A DNA stretch of 64,000 nt from Vibrio sp. VB16 (GCF_015594925.2 NZ_CP087590.1:1054001-1118000), one strand, 5' to 3'; counted from the stretch's first letter, positions 8,736 through 17,711 are shown. A program made the numbers and translations. Notes: generated from the sequence alone by a model not told the origin.

Positions 8736-8757
8736 TTTGTAATAGAACACTTACAAA
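8736..8757. promoter_or_regulatory. Inverted repeat TTTGTAA-N8-TTACAAA (second copy)
   Basis: TTTGTAA (8736-8742) and TTACAAA (8751-8757) are identical in arms and spacing to the site at 5211-5232. It ends 97 bp before the PTS start codon, comparable to the 116 bp for the first copy. It suggests that the PTS gene and the two-component operon share a regulator. Confidence 0.6.
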
Positions 8758-8800
8758 AAGCCAACATTATTTAACCTTAAGCGATACCAAATTCTGTAGC

Positions 8801-8834
8801 TTATATATGGAAGAGATTCATCTTCCATATATAA
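8801..8834 (+). promoter_or_regulatory. Perfect 14-bp hairpin in the PTS leader
   Basis: TTATATATGGAAGA (8801-8814) and TCTTCCATATATAA (8821-8834) are exact reverse complements around the loop GATTCA. There is no T-run after it, so it is not a normal terminator. It ends 9 bp before the GAGG ribosome site (8844-8847). It could be a repressor operator or an RNA structure affecting translation or stability. Confidence 0.65.
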
Positions 8835-8854
8835 CATAGCTATGAGGTATTCTT

Positions 8855-10381
8855 ATGAGCACAAAAACTTCGACGTTGCCGAAACAAGGGACGTCTTTAT
8901 TCTCCATCCTTAAGAAAGGCATAACAAGGCTCTCAACTGTTGGTAGGGCGTTAATGCTACCTATCTCGATATTGCCAGCCGCTGGGCTATTGTTGGCGTT
9001 CGGGGACAAATTAGATATTCCGTTAATGGTTGGTGCCGGTGATGTTATTTTTAGCAATCTACCTTTATTATTTGCCGTCGGCGCCGCAGTAGGTCTCACG
9101 AAAGAATCAGGTATTGCAGGATTAGCCGCCGTCGTTGCGATGCTGGTTATGAACATGACAATTGGTGTTCATGCTGGGGTTACTCAAGAAATGGCCCTCG
9201 CAGGAGGAGCTTACGCCTTGGTGTTAGGTATTCCTAGCCTTCAAATGGGTGTTTTTGGTGGACTAATTGCCGGTATTCTTGCGGCAACTATGTATAACCG
9301 CTTCCACCAAATCCAGCTCCCTGCTTTTCTAGGCTTCTTTTCTGGAAAGCGGTTTGTCCCTATTGTTACCGCAGTCAGTGCTTTCTTACTTGGTCTTATT
9401 CTACCGAGTATATGGATGCATGTTCAGGCAGGGATTGATGCACTATCAAATATCGTAAATGGTGATAACCAAGCACTTTCTACCTTCATTTTTGGTTTCA
9501 CGGAAAGGGCGTTGATTCCTCTTGGTCTTCATCATATTTGGTACCCTTCATTCTGGTTCTCATTTGGTGAATATACCAATGAAGCAGGGGCTGTCATTAA
9601 TGGTGATCAGACAATTTGGTTCAAAATGTTTGCGGAAGGTGTAAAAGACTTTAACTCTGATACCTATCAGGGTGCAGGAAAATTCATGCAGGGTGAGTTC
9701 CCTCTAATGCTATTTGCTTTACCAGCAGCATGTCTAGCGATGTATCATGAAGCAAAAACTCAAAACAGAAAATACGCGGCTGGTATCTTATTTTCCGCTG
9801 CCCTCACGTGCTTTATCACAGGTATAACTGAACCTGTCGAATTCACCTTTATCTTTGTATCCCCACTGCTCTATATTTTTAATGCCATCAGTACTGGTTT
9901 TGCATACATGTTTATGTATTTACTTGACGCTCACCTAGCCAAATCATTTTCTGCGGGATTAATCGATTATATTACTTTGGGTATCATTCCTTCATTTAAT
10001 GGATTTGAAACTAACTACCTCGCGGCAGCGATAGTTGGTGTACCGATGGCCATTATGTACTACTTCGTATTCCGTCTCGTGATTCGAAAATTTGATGTGC
10101 AAACACCAGGCCGTACTGATGAAATAAAAGAAGAAGTCACCTTAAGCGATGAACAGCTTACCAAATTAACGCTTGATTTCGTCGGTGGCCACGACAACCT
10201 TACGTCTGTTACATCGTGTATCACGAGACTTCGCCTTGAAGTTAAAGATACCTCCTTAATTAATGAAAAAGGATTATCAGATATCGGAGCAATGGGTGTC
10301 ATTAAGGTTGGCTCAAACGGAATACAGATTGTGTATGGTGCAAAAGCACAATTTATAGCCGAGCGTATCAACCAACACTAG
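8855..10381 (+). CDS. PTS EIICB permease of the glucose family
   Basis: A 508-residue fusion. The EIIC membrane domain (about 25-425) has glucose-family signatures: GRALMLPISILPAAGLLLAF, ERALIPLGLHHIWYPSFW and ITGITEPVEFTFIF. After the linker QTPGRTDEIKEE the EIIB domain carries the phosphocysteine Cys455 in TSCITRLRLEVKD. It takes up and phosphorylates a hexose, receiving phosphate from an EIIA encoded elsewhere. It differs from ptsG at 59.2 kb by an N-terminal extension of about 23 residues and an enlarged loop. It is probably induced by the preceding two-component system. The sugar could be glucose, maltose or another glucoside. Confidence 0.88.
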   Translation: MSTKTSTLPKQGTSLFSILKKGITRLSTVGRALMLPISILPAAGLLLAFGDKLDIPLMVGAGDVIFSNLPLLFAVGAAVGLTKESGIAGLAAVVAMLVMNMTIGVHAGVTQEMALAGGAYALVLGIPSLQMGVFGGLIAGILAATMYNRFHQIQLPAFLGFFSGKRFVPIVTAVSAFLLGLILPSIWMHVQAGIDALSNIVNGDNQALSTFIFGFTERALIPLGLHHIWYPSFWFSFGEYTNEAGAVINGDQTIWFKMFAEGVKDFNSDTYQGAGKFMQGEFPLMLFALPAACLAMYHEAKTQNRKYAAGILFSAALTCFITGITEPVEFTFIFVSPLLYIFNAISTGFAYMFMYLLDAHLAKSFSAGLIDYITLGIIPSFNGFETNYLAAAIVGVPMAIMYYFVFRLVIRKFDVQTPGRTDEIKEEVTLSDEQLTKLTLDFVGGHDNLTSVTSCITRLRLEVKDTSLINEKGLSDIGAMGVIKVGSNGIQIVYGAKAQFIAERINQH

Positions 10382-10430
10382 TCAACGTTTACCACGAATA
10401 GATAACGTCGTTAATGAGTTATCACTAATG

Positions 10431-10466
10431 AAAAGACACACCAGCAAATGTTGGTGTGTCTTTTTT
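10431..10466 (+). terminator. Intrinsic terminator after the PTS gene
   Basis: Stem GACACACCA (10435-10443) with TGGTGTGTC (10452-10460), flanked by AAAA and followed by six T. The remaining sequence to the chemoreceptor gene at 10690 shows no gene. Confidence 0.85.
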
Positions 10467-10689
10467 GTTAAGTGGCCTATTGTAAACATCTTGAGGTGAT
10501 AGAGGTGCATCAATACCCACAACCCAAGATGGATAGCAATGCCCATCATCCCTTCTGTATTAATAAGTACGATATCACCCGAGAATATATTTTGGATTTG
10601 GTGTGTTATTTCCAATATTTTTGGTTTAATCTTAAATCAAAGGTTAAATAATTGTAAAGTTCAATACCAACAATATTAAAAGGGTTTTT

Positions 10690-12645
10690 ATGATAAGTAA
10701 GTTGAAGCTTAATACTCAGCTGTATGTCTCTTTTGGTCTTATATTATTGCTATTATCAGTTATATCTATAGCGTCATATGTAGGATTCAATAGGACGCAT
10801 GATGGTTTTGTTGAGTATAGAGGGTTAGCAAGAGATACAAACCTTGTGGGACGCGTTCAAGCCAACATGTTGACTATGAGATTGTCAGTTCTTAGCTATA
10901 TTAATACGCAGTCTGGTGAGTCTGTTACACAATACAACGAACGTCGTAACAAGATGAAAGAATTCTTAGATGAGGCTCAAAAGGAGATTCAGCAACCAGA
11001 AAGAGCAGCTGCTGTGAGTAACATAGTTTCTGAGATTAAGGACTATGAAGAAGGATTTGAACAGGTTCGTAGCCTTTTCAATCAAAGAAATCAGATAGTT
11101 GAAGAAGAGCTTGATCCTAATGGTTTGGAAATGCGAGAGGCATTGTCAAGTATTATTGTATCGGCATATGAGGACAAGGATAACGAGGCTGCATTTCTAG
11201 CGGCACAGCTTCAAGAGCACTTATTGCTTGCTCGCCTATATGTGAATAAATTTTTAGTCTCCAACAATTCTGAAGATGCAGAAAGAGCAAAGAGTGAGTT
11301 ATCGGAAAAAATGCCTTTATTTTTAGAAGAGTTGGAGAAAAGATTAAATAATAAAACTAGAATAGATCTACTAGAGAAAATAAATAAAGGACATGCTTTG
11401 TATGTGGAGGCGTTCAATAGTATAGAATTAGTTATAACGCAAAGAAATAACCATATTAAAAATACCTTAAATACAATAGGGCCTCGCGTTGCGCAGGAAA
11501 TTGAAAAAGTAAAACTATCGGTTAAAAAAGATCAAGACACATTAGGGCCCAAAGTTCAAAGCGATACTGAAACTGGGTTGACTATTATTATAGTCGTTGC
11601 CTTAATAGCGGTTGCTTTAGGCGTTATTATCTCAGTTGTCATGCCTAGAATAATAAAGAAACCTATTGGTGGAGAACCCAAAGAGATAGAAGCACTTGTA
11701 AATATTATTGCTAATGGTGATTTAACCAACGTTCCTAAATTGGATGATAATAGTGTGGGTGTCTATCGCTCTACATTGGTAATGGCAAATAATTTTAAGG
11801 AAATTATTTTTGATATTAATCAATCTTCTAACCAACTACTTGATTTATCTAACCAGTTAGGGAGTTCATCGACTAAAGTAGATAACGCTTCAAAATCTCA
11901 GATGATGCAATTAGAACAAGTAGCTACAGCGATGAATGAAATGACGGCAACCGTTTCTGAAGTAGCTCAAAACGCGGTTGAAGCATCAAACTCATCGAAT
12001 GACGCAAGCGACAAGTCAGGGAGAGGCTTGCACGTGGTAAGTGAAATGAATAAAGATATAAATCAGTTGGTCAGTGATATTAGTCGCGTCCATTCTGCGA
12101 TCACCAACGTGCAAAATGAAACAAAAAATGTTGGTGGGATATTGGATGTTATTCGAGGGATAGCCGATCAAACAAACCTATTGGCTTTGAACGCCGCTAT
12201 TGAGGCTGCGAGAGCTGGTGAGCATGGTAGAGGCTTTGCCGTTGTGGCTGATGAAGTTCGTACTCTGGCAACAAAAACACAAGAAAGTACTAATGAAATA
12301 CAATCGATGATACAGGTGCTTCAAGAGCAGGCCTCTCAATCCGTGAGCTTAATGAGTGAAAACTCGAGAAGTGCAGAACTGACGCTAAGCAAATCGGATG
12401 AAGCGAGTAGTGCCCTTGTATTGATTGAACGCGAAATTCGTACTATTCAAGATATGAACAATCAAATTGCAACAGCAGCAGAAGAACAGTCGAGTGTCGC
12501 AGCAGAGATCAATGAAAATGTCGTGAATGTTAATGACTTAGCGGCAAGCACAGCTGACGATGTTCAAGAGAACGTGAGAACAGCGGATTCCTTACAAGTT
12601 ATGGCGAATCGCCTAAGTGATGCGATAAGTATGTTTAAAGTATAA
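10690..12645 (+). CDS. Methyl-accepting chemotaxis protein
   Basis: A 651-residue chemoreceptor. The first membrane helix spans about residues 10-30, followed by a long all-helical periplasmic sensor of about 260 residues; a second membrane helix is at about 297-318. A HAMP-like region precedes the signalling domain. The highly conserved hairpin tip is present: IRGIADQTNLLALNAAIEAA, then RAGEHGRGFAVVADEVRTLA. It should control CheA at a polar array. The ligand is unknown; the helical sensor resembles four-helix or helical-bimodular types. The start is the ATG at 10690. A GGDEF/EAL gene follows within about 50 bp and is probably co-transcribed. Confidence 0.93.
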   Translation: MISKLKLNTQLYVSFGLILLLLSVISIASYVGFNRTHDGFVEYRGLARDTNLVGRVQANMLTMRLSVLSYINTQSGESVTQYNERRNKMKEFLDEAQKEIQQPERAAAVSNIVSEIKDYEEGFEQVRSLFNQRNQIVEEELDPNGLEMREALSSIIVSAYEDKDNEAAFLAAQLQEHLLLARLYVNKFLVSNNSEDAERAKSELSEKMPLFLEELEKRLNNKTRIDLLEKINKGHALYVEAFNSIELVITQRNNHIKNTLNTIGPRVAQEIEKVKLSVKKDQDTLGPKVQSDTETGLTIIIVVALIAVALGVIISVVMPRIIKKPIGGEPKEIEALVNIIANGDLTNVPKLDDNSVGVYRSTLVMANNFKEIIFDINQSSNQLLDLSNQLGSSSTKVDNASKSQMMQLEQVATAMNEMTATVSEVAQNAVEASNSSNDASDKSGRGLHVVSEMNKDINQLVSDISRVHSAITNVQNETKNVGGILDVIRGIADQTNLLALNAAIEAARAGEHGRGFAVVADEVRTLATKTQESTNEIQSMIQVLQEQASQSVSLMSENSRSAELTLSKSDEASSALVLIEREIRTIQDMNNQIATAAEEQSSVAAEINENVVNVNDLAASTADDVQENVRTADSLQVMANRLSDAISMFKV

Positions 12646-12691
12646 AAAGGACATCAATGGCTACTTTTTGAATATATTGGTAGGGGTTCGA

Positions 12692-15634
12692 ATGGATAAT
12701 CTTAGGGATAGAATTAAATGGCACGTATTCGCTTTTGTTCTTTATTATTTCTTAGCGAGCCTTTCAATATTATTAACGAGAGATAGCCATTCTATTGCAT
12801 TGATTTGGTACCCGAATGTCGTTTATGGCCTTTTATTAACGACACAACCTGTTAAGAATTGGGGCTCACTTTCAATTACGTTAGTCCTAGCAAATTTGTT
12901 CGCGAATTTACCACATTCTTTTAGCTTTATTCAGACGATGGCCTACCTTCCTTCTAACATAATAGAGGTTATGTTAGTTGCTTATTTATGTAAGTATCAT
13001 TGTAATATCACCAAGGCACTTGAATCGAGGCATGAATTCTTAAAAGTTATAATCTACGTGTGTTTTATTCCGCCAACAATAGGTGCAATAGTCAGTTCTT
13101 TCGTTTTTTCCCTAATGGGGCAATTTAGTATTCCTTCACTTTGGTTTCATTGGACCATAAGTAGTATGTTGGGAAGTGTGAGCATTCTACCAATATCATT
13201 GTGCCTAATGGCTTTTGATAGGAAAAAGATACTTGAGTTATCATTGACACCAACTTCTTTATTATATTTCGCTATTTCAATTATTGTGACATATGCCGCG
13301 AGTAGATACTCTACCGAGCCATTTGTCATTGTGCTCATATTACTTATCCTTGTCGCGTCTAAGTCATTTTTCAGGCTCTCATTTACCATATTTAATCTGA
13401 GTTTACTCATACCCGTCTTGATCTATTTCGAACAGTTTCCGTATTCAAAAAGTAATGATCTGGTTTATCTTTATGGTTATCTTTTGATGATTATTCTCTG
13501 TTCCTTGCTTTACTCAATCACATTGAGGAAAGCAAGAATTGATAATAGAACATTAGAAAGTGTTTCGTTTAAAGCAACGCAGTTGTATGAAAAAACACCC
13601 GCAGCGATGCACTCAATCAATAATCAAGGTGTGATCGTTGCCGTCAGTGATAAATGGTTGGAGTTATTTGGTTATAGAAGGGATGAAGTCATCGGAAAAA
13701 AATCCATTGATTTTTTGACTACAGCTTCTGCTGAGATAGCAACCCACGAATCCTTGCCACAATTTTTCAAAACAGGACGAGCTGATAAGGTTAATTATGA
13801 GATGGTTAGATCGGACAATAGAACATTAGATATCGAATTATCTGCGGTACTCATTAAAGATGAATCTGAGAGTCGGGCTTACTCGGTGTTATATGACGTA
13901 TCTAAGGAGAAAATTTTAACGAAGCAGCTGTATGAAGAAAAAGAGTTACTAGAAATTACACTTCAGTCCATGGGCGACGGGATGATCGCGACGGACGAGC
14001 ATGGAGATATTACGTATCTGAATCCGGTTGCTGAGTTGCTAACTGGAGTGATGTTTGCGGATGCAAAAGGTAAACCATTTGAAGATATAGTTCATCTCTA
14101 TGCTGACAGTTCTGGTAAGTCTTTATACAATCCAGCGGAGTTAGCGATTGAAAACAATTGTCGTATGGGGATCCCAGAGACCGCCTATTTGAAAAGCACG
14201 ACTGGAGACAAGTTTCTGATTCAAGATTCCGTTTCACCGATAATTGATAAACAAGGGAATGTTCGTGGCGCGGTAATGGTCTTTCAAGATGTCACCGAAA
14301 CGCGGGCAATATCTGAAAGAATGTCCTATCTCGCGCAACACGATATGCTCACAGATTTACCAAACCGAGTGCTATTAATGGATCGGTTAACCATAGCATG
14401 TGCGAATTACAACAGACATAAAATTGGCTTTTCTCTACTGTTTTTGGATTTAGATAACTTTAAGACTATCAACGACTCCTTAGGACATAGCTTTGGTGAT
14501 GATGTACTAAAATGCATTGCCAAAAGAATCAAATCAGTCACTAGAGAAACCGATACTGTTTCACGAATAGGTGGTGATGAGTTCGTCATTATTTTGGAAG
14601 GTGACCTTAATTTGGTTCAACTATCAAAATGGTGTACTGAATTTTTGGTGAGCATAGCGACCCCTATAATAGTAAGGGACCGTGAGTTTAGAATAACGGG
14701 GAGCGTGGGTGTCTCATCGTGCCCACGAGATGCGAAAGATCCTGAAACGTTGCTCCGTAGAGCAGATGTTGCAATGTATCGAGCCAAAAATCTTGGACGC
14801 AACGCGTACAGTCTTTATTCTCGAAAATTAGAAATAGAGTTGAATGAACGACTGCATTTAGAGCAAAAACTTAGATATGCGGTAGAGCATAAAGAGATTG
14901 TTTTTTTCTATCAACCAATTGTTGAAGCGAGTAATCAACGCGTCGTTTATGCTGAAGGGTTGTGCCGCTGGATCTCATCAGACGGTGTCATGACACCTCC
15001 TAACAAATTTATCCCGATTGCAGAAGAGACACAAATCATTGTTGATATTGGCTATATGTTGTTGCGGCAGGCGTGTCAATCGATGTCTTTGTTGTCTGGT
15101 GTTTTTGGAAAGCTATCTATTAATATTAGTGCCGTTCAACTATCCAAACCTAACTTTGTTGAAAATTCAATTAGTATCATGCGAGAAGAGGGAGTGAAAC
15201 CAGATAAATTTATCTTTGAAATTACAGAGACAAGTTTGATGCTAAACCCCGACGAAAGTTTGAAAGTGTTAAGTCGTTTAAAAAAGTTTGGTATTTTGAT
15301 CGCGATAGACGATTTTGGTACAGGCTACTCGAGTCTGAGTTATTTAAAGCATTTTCCAGTTGATATTCTAAAAATTGATAAAGCATTTGTGGACGATATA
15401 GAGTTTAATCATCAGGATAGAACCTTTATTGAAGCGATAATCAAAATGGCTCGAACTCTTGATATTTTGGTGGTTGCAGAAGGTGTCGAAACGCGTGAGC
15501 AGGCGGATGCTTTATTTGAAATGGGGTGTAATTTTCTTCAAGGATATTATTTTTCAAAGCCAAAACCTTTAGAGCAAGTTATTGAAAGTAATGATTCCCT
15601 TGAAAACGTAGTAGCTATTAATAGAAAGCAATAA
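12692..15634 (+). CDS. Membrane PAS-GGDEF-EAL cyclic-di-GMP enzyme
   Basis: About 980 residues. An N-terminal MASE1-like integral membrane sensor (about 1-285, eight or more helices) is followed by two PAS domains (about 300-410 and 420-540). The GGDEF domain has an intact SRIGGDEF active site and an inhibitory site RETD exactly five residues before it. The EAL domain has EGL in place of EAL (AEGLCRW) but keeps NIS, EITE, IDDFGTG, LKIDKAF, AEGVET and QGYYFSKP. Both synthesis and hydrolysis of c-di-GMP are therefore possible. The ATG at 12692 with AGGGG at 12682-12686 is preferred to the TTG at 12668. It follows the chemoreceptor closely. Confidence 0.92.
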   Translation: MDNLRDRIKWHVFAFVLYYFLASLSILLTRDSHSIALIWYPNVVYGLLLTTQPVKNWGSLSITLVLANLFANLPHSFSFIQTMAYLPSNIIEVMLVAYLCKYHCNITKALESRHEFLKVIIYVCFIPPTIGAIVSSFVFSLMGQFSIPSLWFHWTISSMLGSVSILPISLCLMAFDRKKILELSLTPTSLLYFAISIIVTYAASRYSTEPFVIVLILLILVASKSFFRLSFTIFNLSLLIPVLIYFEQFPYSKSNDLVYLYGYLLMIILCSLLYSITLRKARIDNRTLESVSFKATQLYEKTPAAMHSINNQGVIVAVSDKWLELFGYRRDEVIGKKSIDFLTTASAEIATHESLPQFFKTGRADKVNYEMVRSDNRTLDIELSAVLIKDESESRAYSVLYDVSKEKILTKQLYEEKELLEITLQSMGDGMIATDEHGDITYLNPVAELLTGVMFADAKGKPFEDIVHLYADSSGKSLYNPAELAIENNCRMGIPETAYLKSTTGDKFLIQDSVSPIIDKQGNVRGAVMVFQDVTETRAISERMSYLAQHDMLTDLPNRVLLMDRLTIACANYNRHKIGFSLLFLDLDNFKTINDSLGHSFGDDVLKCIAKRIKSVTRETDTVSRIGGDEFVIILEGDLNLVQLSKWCTEFLVSIATPIIVRDREFRITGSVGVSSCPRDAKDPETLLRRADVAMYRAKNLGRNAYSLYSRKLEIELNERLHLEQKLRYAVEHKEIVFFYQPIVEASNQRVVYAEGLCRWISSDGVMTPPNKFIPIAEETQIIVDIGYMLLRQACQSMSLLSGVFGKLSINISAVQLSKPNFVENSISIMREEGVKPDKFIFEITETSLMLNPDESLKVLSRLKKFGILIAIDDFGTGYSSLSYLKHFPVDILKIDKAFVDDIEFNHQDRTFIEAIIKMARTLDILVVAEGVETREQADALFEMGCNFLQGYYFSKPKPLEQVIESNDSLENVVAINRKQ

Positions 15635-15846
15635 GGCGTTCCTCTTCACTTCTTTCATCACTTATAAATGTGACGTTGGGTAGGTGTTGTCAATGGTGGT
15701 TGGTTTGAATGCGGAAAAGGTGATACTTTTCATTATACATTAGAGAGTATTCAAGCACGGGAAGTTGCTTACCTTGTTAGTAGTAAGCAGAGTGCGTTGT
15801 TTGATATATACTAACTGCACGATTTAGTGTGAACGATGGGAATCCT

Positions 15847-16113
15847 ATGTCGAAAATAGTTAAGATAAAAAACGAAGATAAATTGCTCAAAAAAGCTCTG
15901 GAAGTTGGTAGTAAGATTGCCGAAATGCAGGGATACGAACTCACTAGCCCAAGTGCATCACAATCAATTAAAATTAAAGCGCTTTACTTGTTCTTAGTTA
16001 AAGTGCGCCAGATTACGCCTCTCCCTGCCGACAAATTAGATGGGCAAAATATTAAAAAGCGAATAGCACTGTGGATGCATAATGCGTTACCTGAAGAAGA
16101 CCCCCTGAAATAA
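15847..16113 (+). CDS. Small conserved protein, DUF5062-like
   Basis: An 88-residue basic protein (IVKIKNEDKLLKKALEVGSK, later LPADKLDGQNIKKRIALWMH and LPEEDPLK). The pattern matches my recollection of DUF5062, a small family common in vibrios with unknown function. No signal peptide or membrane helix is present. The ATG at 15847 is preferred over one 18 bp upstream because homologues begin near this point. It stands alone and ends at a hairpin shared with the convergent ywbE-like gene. The 200 bp upstream hold no other gene I can support. Confidence 0.75.
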   Translation: MSKIVKIKNEDKLLKKALEVGSKIAEMQGYELTSPSASQSIKIKALYLFLVKVRQITPLPADKLDGQNIKKRIALWMHNALPEEDPLK

Positions 16114-16123
16114 TCTTAGAATA

Positions 16124-16152
16124 ACCCAAATCAACGTGTGGTTGATTTGGGT
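16124..16152. terminator. Hairpin between convergent genes
   Basis: Perfect 12-bp stem ACCCAAATCAAC / GTTGATTTGGGT with loop GTGTG. There is no strong T-run on either side. Its position between convergent genes suggests a bidirectional transcription end. Confidence 0.6.
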
Positions 16153-16176
16153 GTAGCAATATCAATTAACGATGGA

Positions 16177-16389
16177 TTAAGTTTCTAATCTTGCTGCATT
16201 TAATATGACTTTCACTCGACCGACATCCCCACTTTCTAAACGAACTTTAATGCCATGAGAGTGGTTTGGTGATTTGGTTAGGAGATCCTTCACAATCCCA
16301 GAGGTCAGTGTACCGCTACGTTGATCTTTTTTAAGTACAATTTGCACCTCTAACCCTGGATGTATATTGGCGCGTTTAGTCCCACTCAT
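16177..16389 (-). CDS. YwbE-family protein
   Basis: A 70-residue protein covering the whole YwbE (DUF2196) domain: RANIHPGLEVQIVLKKDQRS, GTLTSGIVKDLLTKSPNHSH, GIKVRLESGDVGRVKVIL. The family is a small predicted beta-barrel found across bacteria, with no established function. It is cytoplasmic. It lies between the Old Yellow Enzyme gene upstream on the same strand and the DUF5062 gene converging from the left. Confidence 0.85.
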   Translation of the reverse strand: MSGTKRANIHPGLEVQIVLKKDQRSGTLTSGIVKDLLTKSPNHSHGIKVRLESGDVGRVKVILNAARLET

Positions 16390-16551
16390 TGTCTCTACCT
16401 TAATGTATCAATTTTGCTTGAAGATACACTTAAATAGAGAGGTAGTCGAACCGGCTTAGGCCTTTAGTCTGAGATTGGATTGACAACTTCGATTATCGAA
16501 TACGTCAGTTTCCATTTGTCTCCTAGCATAAATCTCGTGCAGGGTAACAAC

Positions 16552-17652
16552 TTATTGATGTTCGTCCAGTATTGGATAATCAATGTAGCCCAGTTCGTTG
16601 CCTCCAAATAAAGTTGCCGCATTCAGATCGGCGAGTTCATCTCCGTTCTTTAAGCGCGAGATGAGATCTGGATTCGAAACGAATGGACGACCGAAGGCAA
16701 TAAGATCAGCGTAGCCTTTATCAAGCATTTCATCTGCACGTTCTTGTGTATAACTACCCGCAACAATAATGGTGTTAATAAAGTTTTCCCGCAATTCTAT
16801 GCGGAAGCTTTCAGGAATGACGGGTGCATCATCCCAATCCGCTTCTGATAAATGCAGGTAAGCAATATCACGTGCTTGTAGCTCTTTCGACACCTCTAAG
16901 ATTGTCGGCACGATGTCTGGGCAATCCATATCTTTAAATGTAATGAAGGGTGCAAGTCGAACACCGATTTTGTCTGCGCCAATCGCATCAATTACGGCGT
17001 CAACAACGTCAAGAAGAAATCGAATTCGATTCGTTCGGGTGCCGCCATAATTGTCGGTGCGTTTGTTTGAGTTTGTACGAAGGAATTGGTCGATAAGATA
17101 GCCATTACCACCATGAATTTCAACGCCATTGAAACCGGCTTCCACAGCACGTTGTGCAGAGTAGGCAAAGTCTTTAACTACTCGATCTATATCTGCTTTA
17201 TTCATCTCACGTGGTTGGATACATTCAACCATATTGCCGTTGCCTTCTATATCGGAAATCCAAACCTTTGTCTCTACTGGGGCCAAGGCAGACGGCGCGA
17301 TAGGTCGTTCTCCTTTTTGAAATGTTGGGTGAGAAACGCGGCCTACATGCCATAGCTGACAGAACATTGCCGCTCCTTGTTCTTGTGCTGCTTTTGTTAC
17401 CCGTTGCCAACCATTCACTTGGTCATCAGTATAAACGCCAGGTGTAAATGAGTAACCTTGTGAGTCGTCTGAAATTTGAGTCGCTTCAGAAATGATCAAC
17501 CCTGCGGTAGCACGTTGTTCGTAATATGTGGCCATCATTTCATTTGGAATATTCCCCGGTTGACTAGATCGGGCCCGCGTCATCGGAGCCATCACGACAC
17601 AGTTTTGTAGGTCCAAGCTCTTTAGGGTTGTGTTCTGGAATAATTTGCTCAT
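16552..17652 (-). CDS. Old Yellow Enzyme family alkene reductase (NemA-like)
   Basis: A 366-residue FMN enzyme with a single TIM barrel. Key motifs are VVMAPMTRARS at the N terminus, CQLWHVGRVSHP, the substrate-anion pair His-x-x-Asn in VEIHGGNGYLIDQFL, RTDNYGGTRTNR, and the C-terminal phosphate site ADLIAFGRPFVSNPDL. Such enzymes reduce activated C=C bonds of enones, maleimides or nitro compounds with NAD(P)H, usually as detoxification. The His/Asn pair is the OYE type rather than the His/His of NemA. It is divergent from a LysR regulator that probably controls it through the inverted repeat at 17681-17711. Confidence 0.92.
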   Translation of the reverse strand: MSKLFQNTTLKSLDLQNCVVMAPMTRARSSQPGNIPNEMMATYYEQRATAGLIISEATQISDDSQGYSFTPGVYTDDQVNGWQRVTKAAQEQGAAMFCQLWHVGRVSHPTFQKGERPIAPSALAPVETKVWISDIEGNGNMVECIQPREMNKADIDRVVKDFAYSAQRAVEAGFNGVEIHGGNGYLIDQFLRTNSNKRTDNYGGTRTNRIRFLLDVVDAVIDAIGADKIGVRLAPFITFKDMDCPDIVPTILEVSKELQARDIAYLHLSEADWDDAPVIPESFRIELRENFINTIIVAGSYTQERADEMLDKGYADLIAFGRPFVSNPDLISRLKNGDELADLNAATLFGGNELGYIDYPILDEHQ

Positions 17653-17680
17653 GTCGTTCTCTTTTATTGAATAATTAAAT

Positions 17681-17711
17681 ACAAATTGTTTCTCATAAAC
17701 TCACAATTTGT
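17681..17711. promoter_or_regulatory. Inverted repeat in the OYE/LysR divergent region
   Basis: ACAAATTGT (17681-17689) and ACAATTTGT (17703-17711) are exact reverse complements separated by 13 bp. This is a candidate operator of the LysR regulator, about 30 bp before the reductase start codon. Confidence 0.6.

Noticed and set aside
8801..8834. Leader hairpin considered as a terminator for the sugar-binding-protein gene
   Set aside because: The stem is AT-rich, with no T-run after it.
8818..9156. 112-codon reverse-strand frame over the PTS start
   Set aside because: It is antisense to the conserved EIIC N terminus and crosses the leader hairpin.
10382..10615. 77-codon reverse-strand frame after the PTS gene
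   Set aside because: It reads back through the PTS terminator and has no recognisable features.
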